Assembly: GCA_949505625.1 (NCBI GenBank)
Contig: CATBQD010000007.1
Coordinates: forward strand, 1-64,000
Reading direction: 5' to 3'
DNA from: an uncultured Bacilli bacterium
GTDB lineage: Bacteria > Bacillota_I > Bacilli_A > RF39 > UBA660
DNA length: 64,000 bases
The translations under genes were made by a program, and so were the position numbers. The notes under the pieces are model-generated. The model did not search any database. It was not told the origin of the DNA and was given only the letters and a program-made list of their open reading frames with translations. Below, piece by piece: positions 17,552 to 25,358 of this stretch; positions within the stretch are counted from its first letter, which is position 1, and each line of letters opens with the position of its first letter.

Positions 17552-18641
17552 AAAAAAACTGCGAAGTTTAGAAATTTGTTGTTTATATTACTTTATTATT
17601 AGAGCTAGTTTTTTAGGAGTTACTTCTAGTAATCTTTTACATTTAGCAAAACAAGATGCTTGGATTTCTATTCTTGTTGGAACTTTATTAGGTCTAATAC
17701 CTCTTGGTTTATTTTTATATATTAGCAATCGCTATCCAAATGATACCATTTTCTCATTAAATAAAAAATTATTTGGAAATTTGATTGGTAGAATTATAAA
17801 TTTTATTTTAACATTTGGAGTTTCCATTTCTGTTATCGTTACCTTTTATAATTTAATTGGTTTTATTTCTTCTCAATATCTTAATAAAACTCCTACATTA
17901 GCAATTGCAATTATGTTTTTTATTGCAATTACCTATATTCTGACTAAAGGGCTTACGATTATTGCAAGAACACATGTTGTATTACTCTATTTTGGAGTTC
18001 TTCTATTTTTACTAGCCAGTTTTGGTCTTATGAGAGAATCTGCTTTTGAAAATGTAAAACCGATATTAGAATTCGGATGGTCTCCAGTTTTAAAAGGAAG
18101 CATGTCTTATATTGCTTTTAATATACTTCCTTTATTTGTTTTAAGTTCTATTCCTAAAAATAATGTTTTTCAAACAAAACATTATAATAGAAATATTATC
18201 ATTACCTACTTTATAAGTTCTGCTACTTTATTAGCAACTATATTTTTTATCATTTCTGTATTTGGACCACATTTAGCACTTTTATATCAATATCCAGAAT
18301 ATCATTCTTTAAAATTAATTTCATTAAGCGGTTTTATTACACGTGTTGAAGGTGTTATTGCACTTCACTGGCTATTTGATTTATTTGCTTTCATTGTAAT
18401 TGGCTTATACTTTGTTCTACAATTTCTAAAAGATGATTGGAAACTCCCAGATAAAGCTTCTAATCCAGTAATTTACATTTTTTCAATTCTCTTGATTTTT
18501 GCAGTTGAACATATTTTTAAAAACAATACAATTGCGAATTTTATTACCCTTCATTTAGCACCTTTTATCTGCTTTGGATTTTTCTTTTGTATTCCTCTTA
18601 TTATCTTTCTTATGACAATAAAAAATTACAGAAAACTGTAA
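17544..18641 (+). CDS. Spore germination permease, GerAB family
   Basis: A 365-aa membrane protein of the APC/LeuT-like GerAB family with about ten hydrophobic segments. It begins RKKLRSLEICCLYYFIIRASFLG, resembling the B-subunit start, and contains RVEGVIALHWLFDLF near the end of the core, a typical GerAB block. This subunit is the likely germinant-binding component. Here it is the last gene (order A-C-B), as in gerK-type operons rather than gerA. The 3' end sits in the terminator hairpin at 18623. Confidence 0.94.
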   Translation: MNRKKLRSLEICCLYYFIIRASFLGVTSSNLLHLAKQDAWISILVGTLLGLIPLGLFLYISNRYPNDTIFSLNKKLFGNLIGRIINFILTFGVSISVIVTFYNLIGFISSQYLNKTPTLAIAIMFFIAITYILTKGLTIIARTHVVLLYFGVLLFLLASFGLMRESAFENVKPILEFGWSPVLKGSMSYIAFNILPLFVLSSIPKNNVFQTKHYNRNIIITYFISSATLLATIFFIISVFGPHLALLYQYPEYHSLKLISLSGFITRVEGVIALHWLFDLFAFIVIGLYFVLQFLKDDWKLPDKASNPVIYIFSILLIFAVEHIFKNNTIANFITLHLAPFICFGFFFCIPLIIFLMTIKNYRKL

Positions 18642-18648
18642 TTTTTTT
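18623..18648 (+). terminator. Intrinsic terminator of the germination operon
   Basis: Stem AAATTACAG/CTGTAATTT with an AAAA loop and a T7 tail; the stop codon of the GerAB-like gene lies in the 3' arm. Confidence 0.85.
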
Positions 18649-18680
18649 CACTGAAAATTTTAAGTTGTTTAAATTCCTTA

Positions 18681-19475
18681 TTATCTTAAAAAATAAAATA
18701 TAATACTGGTAGTAAATACAACTAATAATACAAAGATTAAGATATTCATAATGGTATCATTTTTCTTTAAGTTTTTCCCCATCTCTTGTAATTCATCAAA
18801 ATCTTCATCTTTAAATTTCATATTAGAGGTAAAGAAAGTCTTATCCATATTCCGTTTGTCATCATCTTCTTCTATGAAATTATCATCTTTCATTGCAGCT
18901 TTTTCTTCCTCAAGAGCAGCTTTTATTTCAGAGGGGTCTCCAACCATCGTATCGGATTTCAATTCATCTAACAAGCCTAAACTCAATTCTTGGTCTCCTA
19001 ACTTATTTAACATACTTGTATTCGTAATTGTATTAATTAACTCTTTTAATTCTTCTTCCTCTTCTTCTTTTGGTACCTCTTTTTTTACATTCTCAAAAAT
19101 GTCATAAGAAGTATGGTTTAGCTTATGGTGGTTATCTTCATCTTTTCTTTCACTTTTTGCTTTATTTAAAATATCCCTAATATCATAATTTTTTTCGTCT
19201 TGCTCAAAAGTGGTTGGCTCTGGTATTTCTTTCGGTATAGGTCGCTTCATTAAATCTTTCAAATCTTTTTCTTTTCGAGACTTTTCATCTCTATTTTTTA
19301 GCATTTCTTTTATTTTAGAAATATCAATTTCATTTGGCTTTAATGTGGTTGCTATTCCTTCTATATTGCTGTATTCATCAGTTTCATAAATTTTTTGATA
19401 TAACTCTGCATTCTTTTTCGTTCTTTTACTAGTATCTGAATCTACTTCATAATACCGTTCCATTCTACTTTTCAA
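18681..19475 (-). CDS. Acidic tail-anchored protein of unknown function
   Basis: A 264-aa protein, very rich in Glu, Asp and Lys, predicted largely disordered or helical, with a single C-terminal transmembrane helix (about residues 243-262, IMNILIFVLLVVFTTSIIFYF) and only two residues after it. The body would therefore face the cytoplasm. A Glu run lies at about 146-150. Start is ambiguous: TTG at 19475 has the AGGTAGGTGG site close by; ATG at 19463 has poorer spacing. I do not recognise the family. It is not in an obvious operon and is convergent with the germination genes. Confidence 0.68.
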   Translation of the reverse strand: MKSRMERYYEVDSDTSKRTKKNAELYQKIYETDEYSNIEGIATTLKPNEIDISKIKEMLKNRDEKSRKEKDLKDLMKRPIPKEIPEPTTFEQDEKNYDIRDILNKAKSERKDEDNHHKLNHTSYDIFENVKKEVPKEEEEEELKELINTITNTSMLNKLGDQELSLGLLDELKSDTMVGDPSEIKAALEEEKAAMKDDNFIEEDDDKRNMDKTFFTSNMKFKDEDFDELQEMGKNLKKNDTIMNILIFVLLVVFTTSIIFYFLR

Positions 19476-19584
19476 TATACCACCTACCTTGCCATTATCA
19501 TAATATCATATTTTACATTTTTTTTAAAGTCTCTCTTGCATTTTTTACATTCTTTCTATTATAATGAAAAGAGGAGGAAATATT

Positions 19585-19791
19585 ATGGAAAAATTAAAAG
19601 TAAATGAGGCTGCTTGTATTAGTTGCGGAGCTTGTGTTGGAATGTATCCTGATTTATTTGGATTTGTCAATAATGATACTGCTGAAGTAATCGTAGATAA
19701 TATACCAGAAGATAGAAAAGAAGATGCCATTAACGCAATAGAAGGTTGCCCTACTGGAGCAATTGGATATGAAGAAGAAAAAGTTGCATAA
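19585..19791 (+). CDS. Small single-cluster [4Fe-4S] ferredoxin
   Basis: A 68-aa ferredoxin. Three cluster ligands are in CISCGACVGMYPDLF (CxxCxxC) and the fourth in EGCPTGAI; the second CxxCxxC set of clostridial 2[4Fe-4S] ferredoxins is missing, with Tyr where the next Cys would be, so one cluster is expected. It is like the Bacillus Fer protein, a soluble one-electron carrier. Start at 19585 follows GAGGAGG; a seven-residue upstream extension just translates the ribosome site. It is monocistronic and convergent with rluB. Confidence 0.92.
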   Translation: MEKLKVNEAACISCGACVGMYPDLFGFVNNDTAEVIVDNIPEDRKEDAINAIEGCPTGAIGYEEEKVA

Positions 19792-19792
19792 G

Positions 19793-19820
19793 AAAAATTA
19801 GAGAAACTCTAATTTTTTTT
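19793..19820. terminator. Bidirectional terminator between ferredoxin and rluB
   Basis: Stem AAAAATTAGAG/CTCTAATTTTT, AAA loop, followed by T on the plus strand and A on the left flank. The rluB stop codon is within the 3' arm. Confidence 0.8.
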
Positions 19821-20528
19821 AATTTCGTTATATAAAATTTTAACTTCCTTTGGAGTTAATCTTCTATATTCTCCAGATTTCAGTCCTGAAAGATTCAAGA
19901 ATCCAAATTGTTCTCTTTTCAATTTTAATACTTCATATCCTAGTACTTCAAACATTTTTTTTACTTGATGGTTTCTTCCTTCATGAATAATCAATTCTAC
20001 AATGGAAGTATTTGTTTTTTTATCATATTTTTTCAGTTTTGCTTTTCCTTTTGAGGTCTTCTTTCTGTCTATTATAACACCATTACTTAATATTTTTAAA
20101 CTAGCTGATGTTACAAGACCTTTTACTTTGGCTACATATACTTTATCTATTTCATTACTAGGATGAATCAATGCATTTGTAAGTTCTCCGTCATTTGTTA
20201 ATAATAAAATTCCACTTGTATCGTAATCTAGTCTCCCAACAGGATAAATACGTGTTTTTGTTGGAATCAAATCAATAACGGTTTTTCTATTTTTTTCATC
20301 TTTTGTAGAAGTAATAATACCTCTTGGTTTATATAATAAATAATATTCTTTTTGCTCATTAGCTAAAACATTTCCATCTATCATAATTTCATCTTTTTCA
20401 CTTACTTTCACGCCTAAAGTAGTGATAAGTTTACCATTTACTTTTACTTTTCCATTTTGGATTAATTCTTCTGCTTTTCGCCTAGAACAATATCCTCTAT
20501 TTGCAATTATTTTTTGTAAACGTTCCAT
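19809..20528 (-). CDS. rluB: Pseudouridine synthase, RluB/RsuA family
   Basis: A 239-aa pseudouridylate synthase. It has an N-terminal S4 RNA-binding domain (ERLQKIIANRGYCSRRKAEELI) and the RsuA/RluB catalytic core with the active-site Asp in PVGRLDYDTSGILLLTNDG, then HEGRNHQVKKMFE and KLKREQFGFLNL. It should isomerise a uridine in 23S rRNA helix 89 (RluB) although RsuA or RluE specificity cannot be excluded. It lies downstream of the spmA/spmB/dac group on the same strand, the same order as in Bacillus, where rluB also follows dacB-spmA-spmB. Start at 20528 is behind GGGAGGTGATG. Confidence 0.92.
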   Translation of the reverse strand: MERLQKIIANRGYCSRRKAEELIQNGKVKVNGKLITTLGVKVSEKDEIMIDGNVLANEQKEYYLLYKPRGIITSTKDEKNRKTVIDLIPTKTRIYPVGRLDYDTSGILLLTNDGELTNALIHPSNEIDKVYVAKVKGLVTSASLKILSNGVIIDRKKTSKGKAKLKKYDKKTNTSIVELIIHEGRNHQVKKMFEVLGYEVLKLKREQFGFLNLSGLKSGEYRRLTPKEVKILYNEIKKN

Positions 20529-20602
20529 TTACATCACCTCCCTCGATTATACAGGAAGAACTCCGAAAAAGCAATGAGAAAGCGCAGCTAATAATTGATA
20601 TG

Positions 20603-20630
20603 AAAAAAAATTTACTCGCAAGTAAATTTT
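20603..20630 (-). terminator. Intrinsic terminator of the 156-aa membrane-anchored protein
   Basis: Stem AAAATTTACT/AGTAAATTTT (minus strand) with TGCG loop and T-run. The stop codon at 20612 is inside the 3' arm. Confidence 0.8.
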
Positions 20631-21082
20631 CTACTCTCTAATTCCTTTTTGACTTCATTATAAGTCATTTTACTATTTAAAGAAGATCCTACAATTTCTA
20701 CCCTATCTGGATTTTCTTTTGCATCTACGGTAATCGTAAAAGTTATTCTATCATTTAACTTAGCTGTTTTAATAATAACTCCTTTTTCATTTTTATAGTC
20801 TCCAAATTGACCTTGAATGGCATTATAAAGAGAGTCTATATTTTTTTTCGCTGCATCGCTTTTTACAATTGTTTCATTCTTTGACTCTATTAATTTTATC
20901 TTATCATCCTTAAAGCGTATCGTAAAAGTAGAAACTCCATCTACTAATGTTTCCTTTTCTGTTTTTACACACTTTAAAGTTGTTGTCCCATGATTATTTA
21001 ATAAAATAATACCAACAATTAAACCAATAATTACAATAAGAATTACAACAATTCCAATTATCCAATAATACTCTTTTTTCAT
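20612..21082 (-). CDS. Membrane-anchored extracytoplasmic protein, short relative of the 7.2-8.6 kb pair
   Basis: A 156-aa protein with a short cytoplasmic N terminus, one strongly hydrophobic helix (residues about 6-28), and an outside domain that starts TTTLKCVKTEKET and ends ESRKFTCE. The Cys near each end of the domain, the beta-rich pattern and the size recall the two proteins at 7231-8599. I take these as one lineage-expanded family, weakly like DUF1307 lipoproteins. It follows spmB by about 50 bases on the same strand, so it might be read with the sporulation genes. Function is unknown. Confidence 0.68.
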   Translation of the reverse strand: MKKEYYWIIGIVVILIVIIGLIVGIILLNNHGTTTLKCVKTEKETLVDGVSTFTIRFKDDKIKLIESKNETIVKSDAAKKNIDSLYNAIQGQFGDYKNEKGVIIKTAKLNDRITFTITVDAKENPDRVEIVGSSLNSKMTYNEVKKELESRKFTCE

Positions 21083-21133
21083 ACCGCTATCACCTATTAT
21101 TAATCATATCATAAAGATACATAAAAAACAATC

Positions 21134-21655
21134 TTAAAACAATAGATTCACAATGGTAATACTTGCAATAATTCCTATTAAATCAGCACATAATCCTGCC
21201 CACATTGCGTACCTTATCTTCTTAATTCCAATACTTCCAAAATAAAGTGTTAAAACATAAAAAGTGGTATCTGTAGAACCTTGTATAACTGAAGCAAGTG
21301 TTCCTAAATATCCATCTGGTCCAAAGGTTTCATAGATGTTATTTAAAATTGCTAGTGTAGAACTTCCAGATATTGGTCTCATAATTGCCATTGGTATTAT
21401 TTCTAATGGAATTTTTAAATATTCAAAAAAAGGTGCGAATCCTTTTAATATAAATTCTAATACACCGCTTTTTAAAAATATATTAATTCCCAATATCATT
21501 CCTAGCAAAGTTGGAAGTAACTCTAATATCATTCCAAAGCTTTCTTTTGCTCCATCAATAAATACATCATAAACATCTATTTTTTTAAAAATTCCATATA
21601 TTAGTACCAAAAGTACCATCAATGGAATCATTAAACTAGACAGTATTTTTAGCAT
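21134..21655 (-). CDS. spmB: Spore maturation protein SpmB
   Basis: A 173-aa integral membrane protein of the SpmB/nucleoside-recognition (Gate) family. Diagnostic segments are ELLPTLLGMILGINIFLKSG, PMAIMRPISGSSTLAILNN, GSTDTTFYVLTLYFGSIGI and AGLCADLIGI. With SpmA it is needed in Bacillus for proper spore core dehydration. It overlaps spmA by 20 bases and belongs to a dac-spmA-spmB operon, which strongly supports sporulation in this organism. Confidence 0.95.
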   Translation of the reverse strand: MLKILSSLMIPLMVLLVLIYGIFKKIDVYDVFIDGAKESFGMILELLPTLLGMILGINIFLKSGVLEFILKGFAPFFEYLKIPLEIIPMAIMRPISGSSTLAILNNIYETFGPDGYLGTLASVIQGSTDTTFYVLTLYFGSIGIKKIRYAMWAGLCADLIGIIASITIVNLLF

Positions 21656-22232
21656 ATTTCTTTCTCCTTGCTATTAGTCTATCTATAATCAGTCCTCCAG
21701 TTGTTGAACAAAGAGTGGCCAAAATACAAGCTACTACAATTCCAGTTGGGTTCGCACTTCCATACATCATACGAAGAGAAATGATTGTAGTTGGAATAAT
21801 CGTTACTCCGCTTGTGTTTAAAACTAAAAAAGTAATCATACTTCTACTTGCTGTATCTTTTTTAGGATTTAATTCTTGTAAAGATTTCATAGCTTTTAAT
21901 CCAAATGGAGTTGCTGCACTTCCTAATCCTGCCATATTAATTACAATATTCGAAGCAATATAACTAAGTGATTCATGATTTTTGGGAATTTCTGGAAAAA
22001 GTTTTCTTAATAATGGAGAAATAAGATGAGCAAGTTTATTTAAAAGACCAGAAACACTTGCGATATTCATAATTCCAAGCCATAAGGCCATGACTGGAAA
22101 TAGCTCTAATGCCATATCAAATCCTGTTTTCGCACTCTTTAAAATTTCTTCATTTAAAACTTCTGTTTTCCCTGTTGCAATACAGAATATACTTCCTACT
22201 ATAATGAAAAATGCCCAAATCTTATTTATCAT
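21636..22232 (-). CDS. spmA: Spore maturation protein SpmA
   Basis: A 198-aa membrane protein of the SpmA family. Typical blocks: INKIWAFFIIVGSIFCIATGK, LFPVMALWLGIMNIA, SYIASNIVINMAGLGSAATP, and TFLVLNTSGVTIIPTTIISL. It acts with SpmB in spore core dehydration and heat resistance. Its ATG at 22232 overlaps the end of the carboxypeptidase gene by 11 bases, and its own end overlaps spmB by 20 bases, so the three are translationally linked. Confidence 0.95.
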   Translation of the reverse strand: MINKIWAFFIIVGSIFCIATGKTEVLNEEILKSAKTGFDMALELFPVMALWLGIMNIASVSGLLNKLAHLISPLLRKLFPEIPKNHESLSYIASNIVINMAGLGSAATPFGLKAMKSLQELNPKKDTASRSMITFLVLNTSGVTIIPTTIISLRMMYGSANPTGIVVACILATLCSTTGGLIIDRLIARRKKYAKNTV

Positions 22233-23307
22233 TGAACCACCCTATAATTTTATCCCAAAATGATTTTTTTTGTGATACTTCTTTTTTATCTACATATAAA
22301 GTATCTTGATAAAATTCTTTATCATCTAACATTACCTTTACAACTCCAATTGGGTCCCCAGATTTATAATTTCTTTTTTTTTCTAGTTCATATTTTAATA
22401 TAATATTACCTTTTTCATCATCTCTTAGCATCATCTTGTATTCATTTTTTACATAAATATTAGCGTTTTGATAATAATCCTCACCTGGAATATCGATGTT
22501 TCCTTCTTCTAACACTGTATAGGTTCTGTAACTAGAAAAGGCTTCTTCATATAAATTTTTATGGTCGTTAAAATCATTGCCATCATTTAAAGTTACTATT
22601 ACTAAATCGGTATTATCTTTACTAGCTGTTGAAACTAAGGTCCGTTTCGCGATTTCTGTAAATCCTGTTTTTCCGCCTGTTGTATATTGATATGTATTTA
22701 ATAATTTATTTTTGTTTTTCCATAAATAATTATTTTTATTTGTTTTTAAACTATATTTCTTTGTTCCTACTATTTTTTTATAGTCTTCATTTTTCATAGC
22801 ATAACTTGTTAAAATTGCCATGTCATAAGCAGTAGACATATTTCCAGATTCTTCATCTAGACCATGTGGATTATGAAATGTTGTATTTTTCATTCCAATT
22901 TGGACTGCTTTTTTATTCATATCATTTACAAAATTATCAACACTTCCACTTACATAAGTTGCGATTGCTAAAGCAGCATCATTCCCACTTCGTAGCATTA
23001 AACCATATACCAAATCTCTTAATGTCAATGTTTCTCCAACTGTTAAATAAACTGCTGAACCATAAGCTTTTAATATTTCGTCTCCTACAGTTACTTTATC
23101 ATCTAATTTTCCGGACTCAATTGCTAGAATAGCTGTCATAATTTTTGAGATACTTGCTACACTTCTTACTTTATGAATGTTTTTTGAATAAATAATACGA
23201 TTGCTATTTTGGTCCATTACAATTGCACAGCTAGCACTTGTATCCATTGCTTTTACTGAATCTATAAATAGTAGTCCTAAAATAAATACTACAATGATTT
23301 TTTTCAT
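22222..23307 (-). CDS. D-alanyl-D-alanine carboxypeptidase (DacB/DacF-type)
   Basis: A 361-aa penicillin-binding protein of the S11 family. A signal peptide (cleavage near VKA at 20) precedes the three active-site motifs: SxxK as SISK in VASISKIMTAIL, SxN as SGN in RSGNDAALAI, and KTG in GGKTGFTEIAKRT. A C-terminal beta domain and an amphipathic tail (SFWDKIIGWFN) follow, the latter probably membrane-associating. It trims the terminal D-Ala from muropeptides; next to spmA-spmB it should control cross-linking of the spore cortex. Whether DacB or DacF is the better name cannot be settled from sequence alone. Confidence 0.92.
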   Translation of the reverse strand: MKKIIVVFILGLLFIDSVKAMDTSASCAIVMDQNSNRIIYSKNIHKVRSVASISKIMTAILAIESGKLDDKVTVGDEILKAYGSAVYLTVGETLTLRDLVYGLMLRSGNDAALAIATYVSGSVDNFVNDMNKKAVQIGMKNTTFHNPHGLDEESGNMSTAYDMAILTSYAMKNEDYKKIVGTKKYSLKTNKNNYLWKNKNKLLNTYQYTTGGKTGFTEIAKRTLVSTASKDNTDLVIVTLNDGNDFNDHKNLYEEAFSSYRTYTVLEEGNIDIPGEDYYQNANIYVKNEYKMMLRDDEKGNIILKYELEKKRNYKSGDPIGVVKVMLDDKEFYQDTLYVDKKEVSQKKSFWDKIIGWFNDK

Positions 23308-23363
23308 ACTATCACCTAATACAGGGTATGTAAAAATAGGACTAGTTATGAAAGAAAAAAGAG

Positions 23364-24296
23364 TTACTTTTCTGCAACTCTTACTTTAATATCTCCTGAA
23401 ACCGTATTAAAAGAAATTGAATGTTCTCCATTACCTAGTATATCTGAATGTGGAAAGCGTATATCTCCTGAAATACTATCTCCATTCATTTTTACAGATG
23501 CATTTTTATCTAACATTACTTCTATGTCACCTGAAGTTGTTTTCATATTAGAACTTCCATCTGGAATAAAATAATCCAATTCCACATCTCCACTTACACT
23601 AATTACTTCTACTTCACCTTTTATCCAGCCTAATTCGATACTTCCTGAGGTTGTCTTAATTTTAGTTTCTTTTCCCTCTATAGTTTTGCTATCTATATCA
23701 CCTGAAACAGAGTTGATTTCAACAGAAGTACTATTTAAATAATCAATTTCAATATCACCTGATGTCGTTTTAAAATTTGCCGTATTTGTTAAGACTTTTC
23801 CATTCAATTTAATATCTCCAGAAACAGATATTAATTTTACATTTTGATATTGGTCTTCTTCCCCACTTAATTTAATATCTCCTGATGTCGTTTTAATTGA
23901 TATTTTATTTTGATAGGAATCTGGAATATAAATTTCATAAGTAATACTTGGTAAAAAACAGAATCCAAAGCAAAAACTTACTCTTCTATCTGTAATTTCC
24001 AAGACTTCACCATTGACTGATGATACAAATAAGTCTTTTTCTTTCACCTTTCTACTTGCTTTTTGTACCACTTTAATTTTTTCTTCGTTTGTTCTAAATA
24101 TATGAACATCTCCTCTTGCTGTATTTACAACAATTTCTTTTATATTTTCAGAAGAAAATTGTTCCTCTTTTACCATTTTTAATTCACCTTCAAAAAAACT
24201 TCCTTTCATCATAATGCCCCATACCAGCACACTTATCAAAAATAAAATAAGAATACTACAAATAATAATCAATATAATTTTAGTACTACTCTTCAT
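23364..24296 (-). CDS. DUF4097-type membrane protein with repeated SGDI beta-helix
   Basis: A 310-aa protein with one N-terminal transmembrane helix (about residues 7-29) and an outside domain built from repeats of about 20-25 residues ending in T/VSGDI or TSGSI (for example SISGDIRF, KTTSGDIEI, SVSGDVEL), which should form a right-handed beta-helix. This is the DUF4097 family. It is the third gene of a PadR-HAAS-DUF4097 operon, an arrangement common in Firmicutes and suspected of sensing envelope stress. It starts one base after the HAAS gene. Confidence 0.9.
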   Translation of the reverse strand: MKSSTKIILIIICSILILFLISVLVWGIMMKGSFFEGELKMVKEEQFSSENIKEIVVNTARGDVHIFRTNEEKIKVVQKASRKVKEKDLFVSSVNGEVLEITDRRVSFCFGFCFLPSITYEIYIPDSYQNKISIKTTSGDIKLSGEEDQYQNVKLISVSGDIKLNGKVLTNTANFKTTSGDIEIDYLNSTSVEINSVSGDIDSKTIEGKETKIKTTSGSIELGWIKGEVEVISVSGDVELDYFIPDGSSNMKTTSGDIEVMLDKNASVKMNGDSISGDIRFPHSDILGNGEHSISFNTVSGDIKVRVAEK

Positions 24297-24297
24297 A

Positions 24298-24942
24298 TTA
24301 TTCTTCTCCTCCTACTAATAAATGAACAATTGTCGTTACTAAAGGACCTACTAAAAATAATATCCAACTAATATACCAACAATTAAATAAGAAACTAACC
24401 AAAAAATAAATAATTAAAATTAGTAACCAAACAATTGTATCTAATGCATTTAACAATTGTTTATTTTTGTTTCTTGCATCGATTCTCTCTTTTCTTATTT
24501 CTACAAAACTATCATCCATTTTTTGATATTTTGGAATTGACATAAAATGGTATATTAAAATACAAGTAGCAATACCAGCAATTCCAAAAAAGCTAATCGC
24601 ACTTATTGTATCTGGAAGTTCTAACAATTCCTCACATACAATAACACTAATAAGCGAAAAAATATATAATCCGACAGAAAGAGAAACAATGAATGCTGTT
24701 TTTTTTCTTATTTCTAAATCTTCTTTTAAAACAGGTTCTTTTAATTCTTCTAATAATTCATCTACATCTCCAATTCCACCAATTACTTCTTGATAAGCTT
24801 CTTTTTCTTTCTTTCCATTACTAATTAAGTCTTGATATTTCTCTTCTAAATCCGAAAGTAATTCTTCTTTTAATTCTTCACTTTTTCTTGTTTTTCTTAT
24901 ATCTTTAAATAAATCATCTACATAATCTTTAATTTTATTCAT
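24298..24942 (-). CDS. HAAS/DUF1700-family membrane protein
   Basis: A 214-aa protein. The first 80 residues match the HAAS (helical, alpha-rich) signalling domain: repeated helices with SEELKEELLSDLEEKYQDLI and an EAYQEVIGGIGDVDELLEEL segment. Four hydrophobic helices follow (about 84-105, 115-137, 168-187, 188-207). HAAS proteins are found beside PadR regulators and are thought to work as their partners. It lies 8 bases after padR and one base before the DUF4097 gene. Confidence 0.87.
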   Translation of the reverse strand: MNKIKDYVDDLFKDIRKTRKSEELKEELLSDLEEKYQDLISNGKKEKEAYQEVIGGIGDVDELLEELKEPVLKEDLEIRKKTAFIVSLSVGLYIFSLISVIVCEELLELPDTISAISFFGIAGIATCILIYHFMSIPKYQKMDDSFVEIRKERIDARNKNKQLLNALDTIVWLLILIIYFLVSFLFNCWYISWILFLVGPLVTTIVHLLVGGEE

Positions 24943-24950
24943 AAATCCTC

Positions 24951-25271
24951 CTATATTAATTTATCTAATATTTTTTTCGTATTTTCCCAATCACGCTTAC
25001 ATTCTTTATAATATTTCTTACCATCTTCTGTAATTCTATAGTACCTTCTTCTAGCACCTACTGCCTGTTCTCCCCAATAAGATTCTATATATCCACTTTC
25101 TTTTAATCTTTTGAATGCACAATATAAAGTGGCTTCTTTTAATTCATATTGATGATTGGTTTTTTCTTTAATCATTTTATTGATTTCATAACCATAACTA
25201 TCTTTTTCATATAAATGACTTAGAATGATAGTTTCGGTATGTCCTCTTATAATATCTGAAGTAATCGACAA
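24951..25271 (-). CDS. PadR-family transcriptional regulator
   Basis: A 106-aa PadR-type repressor (subfamily 2 size). The winged helix is clear: ETIILSHLYEKDSYGYEINKMI, then ELKEATLYCAFKRLKESGYIES and GARRRYYRITEDGKKYY. It heads the PadR-HAAS-DUF4097 operon and should repress it, with a perfect inverted repeat just upstream as probable operator. Start ATG at 25271 follows GGAGGGAT. Confidence 0.92.
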   Translation of the reverse strand: MSITSDIIRGHTETIILSHLYEKDSYGYEINKMIKEKTNHQYELKEATLYCAFKRLKESGYIESYWGEQAVGARRRYYRITEDGKKYYKECKRDWENTKKILDKLI

Positions 25272-25290
25272 ACTATCCCTCCTCTTTATG

Positions 25291-25313
25291 AGTATATAAT
25301 ACTACGATATACT
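25291..25313. promoter_or_regulatory. Probable PadR operator
   Basis: Perfect inverted repeat AGTATAT-N9-ATATACT, 20 bases upstream of the padR start, inside the likely promoter (the left part nests a second palindrome AGTAT-N3-ATACT). Spacing and AT-rich arms fit PadR sites. Confidence 0.55.
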
Positions 25314-25334
25314 ATGTCTGTCAATGTATATAAA

Positions 25335-25358
25335 TAAAAAAAAGAAAGTTTCCTTTCT
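25335..25358 (-). terminator. Terminator of the orphan 348-aa gene
   Basis: Stem AGAAAG/CTTTCT (25343-25348 and 25353-25358) with a TTTC loop, T8 on the minus strand, directly at the stop codon. Confidence 0.65.
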
